From positions 301,894,726 through 301,958,725 of the forward strand of contig CM037877.1 of the NCBI GenBank assembly GCA_021292165.1: a DNA stretch of 64,000 nt, in the 5' to 3' direction. A program made the position numbers and the translations under genes. Within the stretch, counting starts at the first letter, position 1; every line of letters begins with the position of its first letter. Below are positions 1 to 11,050 of this stretch, piece by piece. Under the pieces are notes generated by a model. That model was not told where the DNA came from, did no database searches, and saw only the letters and a list, made by a program, of their open reading frames with translations. The DNA is from Shinisaurus crocodilurus. Lineage: Eukaryota > Chordata > Lepidosauria > Squamata > Shinisauridae.

Positions 1-560
1 GTGAAGTGATAATTTCCCTTTAGTCAGCACTGATTAGGCCTCATCTTGAGTACTGCTTCTAGTTCTGGGCACCACACTTTAAGAAGGATGTAGACAAACT
101 GGAGAGGGTTCAAAGGAGGGCAACAAAGATGATCAGGGGACTGGAGACAAGGCCCTATGAGGAAAGACTGAAAGAACTGGGCATGTTTAGCCTTCAGAAG
201 AGGAGACTGAGGAGAGATATGATTGCACTCTTCCAGTACTTGAAGGGTTGTCACACAGAGGAGGGCCAGGATCTCCTCTCAATCATCCCAGTTTGCAGGA
301 CATGAAATAATGGGTTCAAGTTAAGGAACCCAGATTCCGCCTAAACATCAGGAAAAATTTCCTGACTGTTAGAGCAATACACCAATGGAACCAACTACTA
401 GGGAGGTGGTGGGCTCTCCCACTCTGGAAGCATTCAAGGTGCAGCTGGACAACTATCTGTCAGGGATGCTTTGACTTGGATTCCTGCGTTGCGCAGGGGG
501 TTGGACTTGATGGCCTGGTAGGCCCCTTCCAACTCTACTTTTCTATGATTCTAAGAAGAA
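1..560 (+). mobile_element. CR1-type LINE, 3' end fragment
   Basis: The plus strand reads as the decayed end of a CR1 non-LTR retrotransposon. It has the usual series: a segment resembling 'pHLEYC..FWAPhfKKD', then '[13 protein letters not shown]', then the 'FRLNIRKNF' region and the terminal 'DLMAW..PFQLYF' segment. It closes with the CR1-like tail around TTCTATGATTCT at 545-556. Stops and frame changes interrupt it, and the 5' part lies outside the window or was never inserted (CR1 copies are usually 5' truncated). Assignment is from family knowledge of the CR1 tail. Confidence 0.85.
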
Positions 561-959
561 GCAAAACAGGTAATTGGAATTCACTAGCAAATTTGACACT
601 GCTGAATTTAGTCTTAGCAAATCCTGAGAATGACAAGCTTGATTACAGAAAGCAATTGCTCCTCTTAAAGTATTTATACCCACTGTTGATCCTGCTCTGC
701 CAATACAATCACCAGCAGCACTAGCTGGGAAGGGGCCCTATCCATGCTGATTAGCTGTTGCACTCATTTGAGATGAATACACAATTCTCTCTGTATTCAG
801 GGCATTCATACCCACCCACTTAAATGCATCTGATAAAGTGGGCTGTGCCACATGAGAACTTATGTCACAATAAATTTATTACCCTATTAAGGTGACACAA
901 GACTTTTTTTACTGCAAGATTTTACATTGCTACGCATCTAACGCAAGACATTTGTGCCT
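561..959. other. Intergenic stretch, nothing recognised
   Basis: I see no exon, RNA gene or clear repeat here. Base composition is AT-rich and no open frame has family resemblance. Confidence 0.4.
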
Positions 960-1760
960 ATTTGCAAAACGATATCATCATCAGGCGATCACTCGTGACA
1001 CCGAGTGAGATTGTCTTCCAGGATAAACGGAGGAAATTCTAAAGAAGATTGTGTAGACTCTAGCGATGGGTCCGTAAGTGACTGTGGAGGCCAATTCTAG
1101 ATCCACACAGCTTCCCACAGTGAGGACACAGGTTACCAGATGGAAGATGGTCCTGTAAAGGATTCGTTCGACGTGCTTTTCGCTTAGCACGTTTCTCCCT
1201 TTCACTTTGCACTCGGGCTTCTTCAAAGTCCATGGAACCTTTGTGAAAGGCCAACCTCCAGTTAGATCGTTCATGGGCCAGAGCTTCCCAGTTTTCAATG
1301 TTTATATTGCATTTTTTTAGATTAGCCTTATGAACATCTTTAAACCTCTTATATTGACCACCGATATTCCGCTTTCCATCCTTGAGTTGGGAATAAAGTA
1401 ACTGCTTTGGGAGACAGCAGTCAGGCATTCGAACAACATGACCGGTCCACTGAAGTTGGCGTTGAAGGATCATTTTTTCAACGCTAGTAGTCTTTGCTTC
1501 TTCCAGTACACTGACGTTTGTTTGCCTATCTTCCCAAGTAATTCGCAGGATTTTCCGGAGGCAACGTTGGTGAAATCTTTCAAGGAGGTGGAAGTGATGT
1601 TTATAGATAGTCCATGTTTCACAGGCATACAATAAAGTTGGTAATACAATGGCTTCATAAACCAGTGTTTTGGTCTTCTTACAAATATCCCGATCCTCAA
1701 ACACTCTATGTTTCATTCGAGAAAACGCGGCACTTGCGGAGCTCAAACGGTGTAGTACAC
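960..1760 (-). mobile_element. Non-LTR retrotransposon ORF2 C-terminus and 3' end
   Basis: An open frame of 228 codons (1060-1746, minus) matches the C-terminal part of a LINE-type reverse transcriptase protein. It contains 'LLYACETWT', then 'ERFHQRCLRKIL', 'WTGHVVRMPD', 'LPKQLLYSQLKDGKR', 'KRFKDVHKANLK' and 'WEALAHERSNWR', and ends in a C2H2 zinc finger (CPHCG...GLHSHLRTH). The start is only the first Met of the open frame; the element is 5' truncated near 1760. The 3' UTR runs to about 960. A second copy of the same 3' end lies at 35905-36095 on the plus strand, which confirms it as a dispersed repeat. The frame is still open, so this copy is relatively young. The exact clade is not certain. 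Confidence 0.85.
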
Positions 1761-1924
1761 ACTGGCATGCACAGACTCAAGCCCTGCTCAGCCCCAAACT
1801 TTGCTGGGTTACATTGGTTCAGTTGCTGTGTCTCAGCCTAACCAACCTCTCAGGGCTGTTGTTGTGAGTATATGAACATGTGGAGCTGCTTTATGCGGAG
1901 GGTAAAGACCACTAATTCATCTAA

Positions 1925-2095
1925 CCCAGTATTGTCTACAGCAGTGGCTCTTCGGGGTCTCAGGCAGAGAAAGGTCTTTTGCATCACCTGCTCCCCGATC
2001 CTTTTTTAAAACTGGAGATACTGGGGACTGAGCCCAGGGCACTCTGCGTGCAGCACATATGCTCTGCCACTGAATGACATCCCTGCTCCCCATGA
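1925..2095 (-). repeat. tRNA-derived SINE-like repeat (degraded)
   Basis: The segment matches a common squamate repeat whose reverse complement holds a tRNA-like head with 'CAGTGGCAGAGC' followed by 'CAGGGCACTCTGC...' like motifs. It resembles the better copy at 41155-41350, including the 'GGAGATACTGGGGA' stretch. Degraded and internally rearranged. Confidence 0.5.
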
Positions 2096-2439
2096 GGCTG
2101 AAGCGGGGGGCCATGGTGCTGCCTTGAGCTCTCTGAAGGAAGAGTTTGTTTTAAAAGGTATTATTAATAAAATAATAATACAAATATTATAACAATCATA
2201 GTCCAGAGTTTGTTCAGCTCTTGGGGGGTGGGGTTGGCAGAGAAATCCACACTGAAAAAAATCTATTCCTGTTTTTAAACGCAATATATTCTTGTTCGCA
2301 GCCCTTATGTTTTATCGGTGCCAAGAGGCTAGCTTTCTGAAAACGGAAATACACAGCAGCCCAACAGCCACATCCTCCGATCCGGAACCTCTATCTCTTG
2401 TTCCCCAAAATAAGGGGAAAGCACTCTGCACAGGCTCAG

Positions 2440-2905
2440 CGGCACTCATTATTTCAAATGTCTCGGGGCCGAGTGATGCGCGCGCACGCACGCATCGCAA
2501 GTCCCTGCCTTGCCCTCTCTCCACCCATCCTCACATATGTGCCAGCTTATGCGCTGCCTCCACTCACTTCCCCTCCCCTTTTAGAAGTTCTGCAGTTTAT
2601 TTGCATTCTCTCTCCTCATTGGCTAGAAAGAAAGAGGAAGGAGCAAAGGGGAAAGCCCGCAGAAAGGAGGAGGGAGAGAAAAAAGGGGAGGAGACACCTT
2701 TGTTTCTCAGCTTTGGTTTGTAAACAAGAGGAAGTCTAGACTTCCAGCTGGAGCTTTTCTAGGGGGGCCCCACAGGTCTCTCAGTGGGGTGTCTCCCCTC
2801 CCCAAAAGCTGCACCAACAACCTCTCACGCTGACTTAGCCGGGCCTTGGGAGAGCTAAGAGGCTCCATCAACAGACGAGGTCCTTCAGCATTTCTCTTCT
2901 GCCAG
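2440..2905 (+). promoter_or_regulatory. Candidate YPEL3 promoter and non-coding first exon
   Basis: The stretch holds a CpG-dense segment near 2465-2500 (GCGCGCGCACGCACGC), an inverted CCAAT box (ATTGGC, about 2618-2623) and a good splice donor (CCAG|gtgaga) at 2905/2906. The YPEL3 start codon at 7008 sits 95 bases after a plausible acceptor (tctcttttag, ending 6912), so an upstream 5' UTR exon is expected. I infer that this is it. No transcript evidence is available. Confidence 0.35.
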
Positions 2906-2909
2906 GTGA

Positions 2910-4960
2910 GATTATGGAGGGTGGTTTACGAAGTAGGCTCAAGTCCATGGAAGCGTATAACACAAGATGTGCCACAAGACAAGACTCTCTTGGGGGCGGG
3001 GTGGGGGTTACCTCCTACTGGAGGTAAGGTAGGTGGGCGATTGTGGGCACCACACAATTGTGGGTAACAAACTATAATCCAATTTACTGCCAGGAGACTA
3101 ATGGGTTTGGTAAATAACAAGGGATGAAATACTTTCCAGTGGGTAATTATTGTATTTATCCTGACAGCAGACATTGGTAATACCTTTCCCATTGTTTAAG
3201 CAATGCTTGCACGTACCTTGATGTACTACGTAAATTATCTTTAATATATTAGAACCAAAAGAGGGCATTTCTCCAAACAGAACAATATGTTCATTTTCTG
3301 TATTTCAAGAGGGCTTCCCCAGCATGGTTCGTATATCCTCCACCAGAGAGGAAAAGCTATAGACAAAGGCTATCCATTTCAAGATCCTTTAATTCAGGGT
3401 AATATGGCACCCTTTATGACTTGAGCAGTCTGTGTTGTTGTTCGTCCCTAGAATACACAGCCAGCACAATATTGATTGGAGGCACTGAGCCAAATGAAAC
3501 GAGTCATAACTATGGGACTGTTTATGAAGGGTGGGTGACTGTAACCATATCTTTATAGTCTATGAGAGCAAATACAACCACCATATTTCCCAGAATCTGG
3601 GGGCCCAGGATTATGAGCTTAGAGCCAATTGAGGAAATTTTGGTTTTTCCAGCTTGAAATCTTGGTATCCGACAAGTTTTTGAGAAAATGACAAAAATAT
3701 TTTTCTCCCTGCTCTGATTTCCCCAACTTTTACAGTTAAAATGTAAACATTTATTATCACATTTTGATAATTTATTATAAAGCATTAGAAAACATTTTGC
3801 CTGAGAGGGCTCAATATTTACCTGGAAATTACCAACATGGCATATCATTCAACAATTGTCCACTTTTGATTATAGCCCATTGAATAAAAATCCTGTAGTT
3901 TCCATTTGGCAGAGAATCCAAAAAGAAATTTCAATTTACGAGCGGCCAGACATACCCTGTCTTAACAAACTGTCAACCAGATATCCCCCATTTCCTTCAC
4001 CCCTCCTTCTGCATGCATATTACAGATTTCCTATTTAATGGAGAAGGATAGGAGACTATTAAATGCACATATTAACTTTTGTAACAAGGGGAAGAAAACT
4101 AAGACACTCCGCTTGTCTTACCTTCCCATTCATGGCCCATCTCGTTCTTTCATCAGAAGTTCCTCCCCAATAGTATATTGATGCCTCCCCCATTTATTTA
4201 TTTTTTACAATAGAGGCAATTGTACTATAACATAGGCCATATTTTCTGTAGCTTAAAAGTCACATCCCACCTATATTCATTTCTTACTTCCCATAGGATA
4301 AGATTGATAACTTGTATTCATATTTCTACAGTATAGGACCATGCCTGTATTTATGTATGGTTCCTACCGTATAATTTAATATGAAAATAGCCATATTAGC
4401 CCTAAAAACCAAGAGACTAAGTTCAAGAAATATCCTGTGTACTCAACAAGGGATGTAATACTTATTTATATAGCTCCCATATTAAAACATCTTAAGAAAA
4501 TACTTCCTCACGTTAGGGACTACTGCATGCAAACCTGGTCCCAGTATTTTCCCAGTATTTCCCTGGTATAAAGCCCATATTGTCTGATGAAACTAATGTG
4601 CAATGCATATTATGAAAGGTGTGCCCCTGTTCATATCTTGAAGGCATTTGTTGTCCAGACTGAGCTTACATTATTTTCTGTGATTATTATCCAGTCAACC
4701 ACATATTTATCATCTCTTTGGTAACTAAGATGCCTCCATGTTAACTAAGCGAATGCCAGTATGTTTCCATTGTCCATTAGGCAATCCCATACTTTGCATA
4801 GAAGGGCATCTAAGTTACCACTGATATTGACTATTGTTATGTCTTCTAATAATGAGACCAACATTTTTGTTTAGAATTTCTCAGTAATTGTTTGGCATTT
4901 CTCACAGTGCATGTAGCAGAGTATGGGGTAGTGAATATTGAGGTTGTATCGCAGATTTAA
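2910..4960. other. AT-rich stretch, no gene recognised
   Basis: About 2 kb with no recognisable exon. If the YPEL3 first exon is at 2440-2905, this is its first intron. Parts may be old LINE sequence, but I cannot name a family. Confidence 0.35.
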
Positions 4961-4969
4961 AAAAATAAG

Positions 4970-6150
4970 AACCCTTTCTTTTCTTTACCCCCCCACCCTG
5001 CCTTTCATTCTTCCTGGTCTTGCTTTACATTCACCTTCCCCCTTTATTCCCCCTTTCAGTTATTTAACCTCTGCATCCCCCCTTGTTCCTCTCATCCATT
5101 ATCTATCCCATACCTATTGCAAGGTAAAATAGGAGACCACAATGCAAATACTTGAGGGAATGAAAATACCTCCTCTTCTCCTTCACACACACACACACAC
5201 ACACACACACCCCAAGCATGGAAAAACAGGATGTGTGCATTTGCTCAGTGGGGAGAAAGCAGATCAAAAGCTTGCAACGGGAGGGAAGAGATGGGAAGTT
5301 TGGAGGATTTCAGGTCTTTTGCATGATACAGTGTCCCTAAATGCCAGCCCCCACTCCCAAGACCTCATATTCAGCTTCCTGGTTTTTGTTGTTGTTCGCA
5401 GACTTATGGAGCCACACAGCCTCCATTTCCCCCCAGCTCAGCATTCTCTTGCCTGCCTGTAAGGCTGGCTGGTCTGCTTCCCTTTCAAGGAACCGCCTCT
5501 TTCCCTCCCTCCCCCCCACATCATGTTCCAGACTTCCTCCCCCCCTCCCGCCACTTCCCTTTGCCAAGCAAGCCAGCCTCCCTCCTCGCAAAGGGTTCTC
5601 CATTTGCCTGCTGCCCCCCCCCACAAATTCCTCCCCTACTGCATTTGTTTAAGCCACTATATTTCCCGTGGTCCCCTGCACTGTTCCCCGCCCCCATCTT
5701 CTCCTCCACTCATCTGCAGGCTGCTTTGTGTCTACCTCCTTCTTCCACATTCGGTTGGAATTTTACCGTTTTCTCTGCTCTCAGTTTTGCATTCCTCTGC
5801 CCCTTCTACCACACAATTTCCTTTTTTCTGCACTTAGGCATTTCCATTATCGCCATCCATCTCTTCAATCCTTCCTTTCATTGCATTTTCTTTGAGATAC
5901 TCCTCTTGTCTTGAGCTTCCCCCCCCCCCGCGCCCCGCTCCACCCTTCTGCATCCTTTCATAGCCATTCCTTCTAGATTCCTTCTACACTTGCCCAGCTT
6001 GCATTATATCCATCTGTCACTCCTGCCATCTTTTCACAACTCTGCGTATTTTCTTGCATTTTTGATCTGCTACCTTCCACCACCACCACCACAGTTATTC
6101 CTTCTATACATTTTTGTCCCCTATATCTACCATTACTCCATCTCTAAGAC
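4970..6150. repeat. Pyrimidine-rich stretch with an AC microsatellite
   Basis: The plus strand is strongly C/T-rich for about 1.1 kb, with many C homopolymers (for example 5919-5930), an (AC)n run at 5184-5210 and a short CAC array near 6080-6092. No exon was recognised. Confidence 0.6.
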
Positions 6151-6165
6151 TTTGAACCTAGATCC

Positions 6166-6240
6166 ATAGATCACAGAGTTGGAAGGAGCCTACAAGGCTA
6201 GAGTCCAACCCCCTGCTCAATGCAGGAAACTAGAGGAGGG
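6166..6240 (-). mobile_element. CR1-like 3' tail, reverse orientation
   Basis: The pattern 'TCACAGAGTTGGAAGGAGCC' followed by 'GTCCAACCCCCTGCTCAATGCAGGA' is the reverse complement of a CR1 tail. A second copy is at 25912-25985. Confidence 0.6.
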
Positions 6241-7007
6241 GTCTCCCATCCAAGTAATAACCAGGCCTGACCCTGCTTAGCTTTCCACGCTCAGAAATCA
6301 CTACCTTTAAGTCCCATCTACTTGGGCAAGACTGATCAACCAACCAAGCTGGCTGGTAGTTGTCTCCAAACAGGGATAATAGGTACATGCAGCAGAAGGG
6401 AAAGCTGGGCACCAATGAAAGGTTTGTTTTAAATTCTTTGACAATCTGCCAGAAACTCTTGGATCCCTTGGTGGTTGGGAGGAATAACTGAAAATGAAGA
6501 ATTCCTGAGTTCTTAAACAAGGGAAGGCTAGCTGCTCTGGTGAGTGGCATCTACAGTTCCAGAGATACTAGAAAGGGGAGGGGGACATAAACTGAAGGTT
6601 CTTTGGAGGGAGTGGTTTGGGGTAGCTAGGACGCTTGGGTTCTATTCCTGGTAATGCTGCTTCATCACAAGATGATCAGCTCTGACCTACATCTTGGGGT
6701 TAATTACAGGCTGAGCCTCCAGGAAGCTGCCTAAGGAGGGAAAGCACGTGGTACTGTTTTTGTTTAGATACTTGACTGGTTAGACGGAACTTGGCTAGAT
6801 CCCAGAGCTAAGAAACAAAACCCAGGCATCTCAGCTCTCATGCTGTCATCACCCACTCCCACCAGCTTCTCCACACTTTGGTAAAGCCTCTCTCATGACT
6901 TCTCTCTTTTAGGGCTTTCAGGGAGCCCCCACGGCATCCCCTCCCGGGACTGTCTGCTTCTTCACAACCCTCCTGCAGCTTCTTCCCCTGGTGCGACCCC
7001 CACCACA

Positions 7008-10000
7008 ATGGTGAGGCTGTCCAAACCCAAAACTTTCCAAGCCTATCTGGACAACTGTCACCGACGCTATAGCTGTGTGCATTGTCGGGCACATCTGGCC
7101 AACCACGACGACCTCATCTCCAAGGTAAAAAGGGGGAAGTGTGATATCCCTGGCACACGGGTATAGAGAAGCTCTTAGCATCTGAGGGGAGAGGCTGTTG
7201 CTTTTCCTCAGGCTGTTGCTTTAAAAGAAAAAAGAGGAACGAGAGTGCAACGTTGATACAAAAGGACGACTTTACTCGGTTTTACTGTGGGGGAGCCCTA
7301 CTATGCTTTACTGTGTTTTACCCCATCTCAACCACAAGATTATGTATCAAGCATTTTCAATGTGCCTTTACAATCTTTACCTTTGCTTATCCTCACAGCA
7401 ACCCTGCAAGGTAGGTCTCTTGAGGACACTGCCTTGGGGATTAAGGCCAAAAAAGCAGGATAAAAATATTTTTAAAATAAACTAATATTACATTTTACAG
7501 ATAGGGCAAAGGCTGGAAGGGTGGGGATTACCCAAGGCCAAGTGCAGACTGGCAGGCACAGGATTTGAACCCTGATCTCTTGGACAGAATAATTTATCCA
7601 CAGACACCATTCCAGCATGACCCACCACAGCCCTAAGCTACAGCACTATGCCCCATCCCTGCCAGAGCCCTAGAGGGGACCAGTGTATATTGCCAAGACC
7701 CATCTCCCAAGTGGGCCAAAATAAAGGCCTGGAAGCCCGCCCTGGGTGAGCAGTTCAGTTAAACACTTAGCAAGGAAGGGGAGGGATCAAAGCACTTGGC
7801 AACTGCTGGGTCCTACCCCAGGGAGCGACTGTTCAGCAGACAGGAACTATGGTAGACTTCCCTAGTGCTCAAAGAAGGTGGAGCTGTTTGGAAGTGGAGG
7901 ATGAGAGCAGGGGATAGGGAGAAACTGGGAGGGCAGCTAGCGGGGTGGGATATTGGCTTCCCCAGGCCTAACATTTCTCTTAAAAGGGGCCTGTCGAATT
8001 TACCCTGCCACCCCCACCCTAATGCTCGAATTGTCAACAGGTCTGTAAGGTCAACAGGTTTGAGCTGCTGGCTGATTAATCATTAAACAGAATTCAGTGT
8101 GGATAGATAGGGTGTGTCTGAAAGTGTGCCAGAGAACAAACAAGGAAATGCAGAAGGGAACCGAGAAGCCAGAGCTAGGGCCATTTTCTGGGGCTGAGAG
8201 CCATCAGTGGACAGGGTGGTGATTGGGGGCGGTGGGGGAGAAGGCAAGAAGCTCAGATATGACTGAAGTCTGCCGGTCAAGATGCTGTGACACCAGTGAC
8301 CTTCAAGCTGAGATAATGGTGAGGGGAGGGGGACAGGCATTTAAGCTTTGTTGTTGTTTTCAACAGTCTTGTGACACCTTGTGGCTGATGCTGCAAGTCT
8401 GTCTGTAAGGTGCCACAAAACTTTTTGTACATGCTTGCAGTAAAAGATTAAAATGGCTACCCCTCTAGAAAGGAGTTTTTTAAAAAAAATCTATTCCCTG
8501 TCTTCTTGTCATTACAGTCTTTTCAAGGAAGCCAAGGACGGGCTTATTTATTCAACTCTGTGTGAGTATCTCAGGAGGGAACAGACGCAGGTCAAGGGAC
8601 AACTGAGCCAGCTGAGACAGCACCTACCCCAGCCCTTCCCAATCTAGTGCTCTCCGAAAGTGTTGGACTGCAACACCCCCCCCATCCCCAAGCAGCATAG
8701 CCATTGGCTAAACTGACAGGGATTATGGGAGTTGTAGTCCAGCACATTTGGAGAGCACCAGGTTGGAGTAAACACTCTATCCTAACCCTGGTGTGGGCTC
8801 AAGATGCCAGGATTATGACCTACTGCTCATTCAAGTGGTAAACCTGTGTCTGGGCTGTACTACCTATTGCATCTAGGGGCTCATATGACTGAATGCTCTT
8901 CCATTTAAAAGAAAATCTAGATGTCAGGGATAAAGGTTCTAGCCTAGCCTTCTCTCTGACATGCTAGTTTCCTATGCATAGCATTCATCTTTTTGAGCTA
9001 GGGAACATTCCCTTATGTGAGCCCCCACCAGTAGCCTGAAGTAGTACAGTCCAGACACAGCACAAATCTGATTAGTAAAGAGAGAAGGAGGGATTCTGTG
9101 CCACACCCACCAGGGGGAGAGGCGGGGGGAAGAGAAGATGGTTTCTTGGGTTTTTCTCCTCCTCTCAAAATAGGTAAACTGGCAGGAGTGAGGGGTGTAT
9201 GAACAGGATTGGAAAAGAACTGGAAGGTCTCAGAGGCAATCTTTGCCACAAGATACCACAATGCTCAGGCCAACCCTGACTGGCAATGAATCCCAAACCC
9301 AGAACTTCAGAGCCTTTGGCAGTGTTACTCCCAGCACTGTCACAGGAACATAAGGGACTGGATCCTGGACCCCCATGCACAGGCGCCAAGCAAACATTTA
9401 AGGTTGACCAAATCCTCAGGTCAGGTCCTTATTCGTAACTGCACTGCAAATTTGAAATTCAGGATGAGGTCAAGACCAGAGCCACAACTTCACAGCTCCA
9501 ACCAGTCTCTGTTGCAGCGCACTTCAAAGGGCACATAAATACAGTGCAAAATGGAATAACACTTTTCAAAATGGAAGAACACTTTTCTGTGGCGGCCCCC
9601 GTACTGTGGAACTCTCTCCCAAGTGACCTCCGCCATGCCCCCTCTCTGCTGAGCTTCCGCCGCTCACTAAAAACTTGGCTATTCAGGCGGGAATATGGGG
9701 TGGGCTAAGATTTTAAAATTTTATATTGTTTTAATGTATTTTATCCTGTTTTTATCTTATGTACATCGCCCAGGGTGGCCGGTTTGCCGGCCAGATGGGC
9801 GATAAATAAATGCAAATAATAAACAAACAAACAAACACTCCCCCCCCCATGTGCCAGCCATCTTCCCAAGTGTGGAGCTGGGGAGGGGATCACCCCCACA
9901 ACTATGCTGTGCTTCTGATGCCCAATGAGCACCTCTGAAGCACAGCACAGCTGCTGGCATGATCCCTCACCTCATCACCAGTTCGAGAGGAGGGCTCATC

Positions 10001-10605
10001 CTTGCAGCATTGTGCTTCCAAGGCGACTGTGGAGATGATGCCCCCACCCCCTCAGCTAAAGTCAAGAGGAAGGCTGGGTTTTATCCTGCTCAGAGGGGGA
10101 CAGGACACTTGGCGTGGCAAGCAGCGCTGTGGGGCCCTGCCTATACATGCGTAGATTGAGGCCAATCACTGATTTAAGGGCAAGATGGAACTCAGGCTAG
10201 GAAAGCACCTGGGATGTGAGGAAGGGCTGACTGGTATTGTCAGAGCCAAGTGACACTTTGTCCTTCAATCCTGCTGTTTCTTGGCTCCATACAGAGTGAA
10301 TGTTGGATGTGGTCCAGCAGAAGAACGGGTACTGCTGACAGGCTTGCATGCTGTGGCTGATATATACTGTGAGAACTGCAAGACCACACTCGGATGGAAA
10401 TACGTGAGTTGCTAGCTGCTTAGCACCCCTCAATCTCTCCCTAATACTAATGCACCACTTTAAGAAAGTGTGCAACACTGCCTCTACCACCACCCTACTT
10501 TCTCTTGTTCTGCAGGAACAAGCCTTCGAGACCAGCCAGAAATACAAGGAGGGGAAGTACATCATTGAACTCAACCACATGATCAAGGATAATGGCTGGG
10601 ATTGA
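7008..10605 (+). CDS. YPEL3: Yippee-like 3 protein, complete in four coding exons
   Basis: The coding exons are 7008-7124, 8518-8561, 10295-10403 and 10516-10605. They total 360 nt, all with GT-AG introns and matching phases, and encode 119 residues, the normal YPEL3 length. The product begins [20 protein letters not shown] and ends [10 protein letters not shown]. The single Yippee zinc-binding fold is intact: the first CxxC pair is at residues 23-26 (CVHC) and the second follows the '[18 protein letters not shown]' segment. Known family role: small nuclear or centrosomal protein, p53-induced and growth suppressive in mammals; the biochemical activity is not established. The start is fixed by homology and by the exon phase. 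The neighbour order YPEL3-TBX6 is conserved with mammals. YPEL1-4 are very similar to one another, so the YPEL3 assignment rests on both sequence and synteny. Confidence 0.95.
7370..7630 (-). repeat. MIR-like ancient SINE
   Basis: Read on the reverse strand this follows the MIR layout: 'GGGTTCAAATCC', 'CTTGGG', 'CTGTAAAATG' and the 'CTACCTTGCAGGGTTGCTGTGAGGATAA' end. It lies in YPEL3 intron 1 and is well diverged. Confidence 0.6.
8630..8766. mobile_element. Older palindromic hAT-like MITE
   Basis: Inverted arms ('CTCTCCGAAAGTGTTGGACTGCAAC' against 'GTTGTAGTCCAGCACATTTGGAGAGCACC') surround a short centre in YPEL3 intron 2. It belongs to the older palindromic family also seen at 30205-30350, 39590-39732, 42393-42541 and 56468-56598. 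Confidence 0.6.
9590..9815 (+). mobile_element. L2-like LINE 3' end
   Basis: The plus strand encodes a decayed ORF2 tail ('[38 protein letters not shown]') followed by an AT-rich 3' UTR with 'GTACATCGCCCAGGGTGGCC' and 'GGCGATAAATAAATGCAAATAA'. A sister copy is at 53030-53355. In YPEL3 intron 2. Confidence 0.75.
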
Positions 10606-11050
10606 ACCCAATCAACCAACAAAAAAAGAATTGCCACCACCTTTGGACAACTACATGTAGGGGTGGAGCATAAGAAATGACAATTTCAAAAAAAAACCCT
10701 GCCTCTGCCTTTCCAACCGATGGGCTGCCATCCAAATCACATCCAGATGCATCTTGAGTTGTGAAGGAGGAGGCAGAGCTCCTGCCAGGAGGCCACACCC
10801 ACAGCTCAGACATGTCACCATCATGTGGGAAAAGGTGGCAGAGCGCAAGGAGACACCTAGGCCAGGGGCAGCGTGCAAGCAGGGTTGGGGGTGGGTGGGT
10901 GGGAGGGGGAGGAGGAGTTTTGGGTTTGTTGTACAGAGGGAGCCTGAAGAGGGGAAATGTACAGTGGAATGGGGAAGGGTTGGGTTGTACAGTATTTGTG
11001 AGTTTGTGTGAGTATGTATTATATAAATAAAAGCATTGAAGTGACATGTT
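10606..11050 (+). other. YPEL3: YPEL3 3' UTR with polyadenylation signal
   Basis: After the TGA at 10603-10605 a non-coding stretch runs to AATAAA at 11026-11031. The cleavage site is therefore probably near 11045-11055. Confidence 0.7.

Noticed and set aside
5184..5210. CRISPR-like or satellite array
   Set aside because: Plain AC dinucleotide repeat. No spaced repeats of any kind were found in the window.
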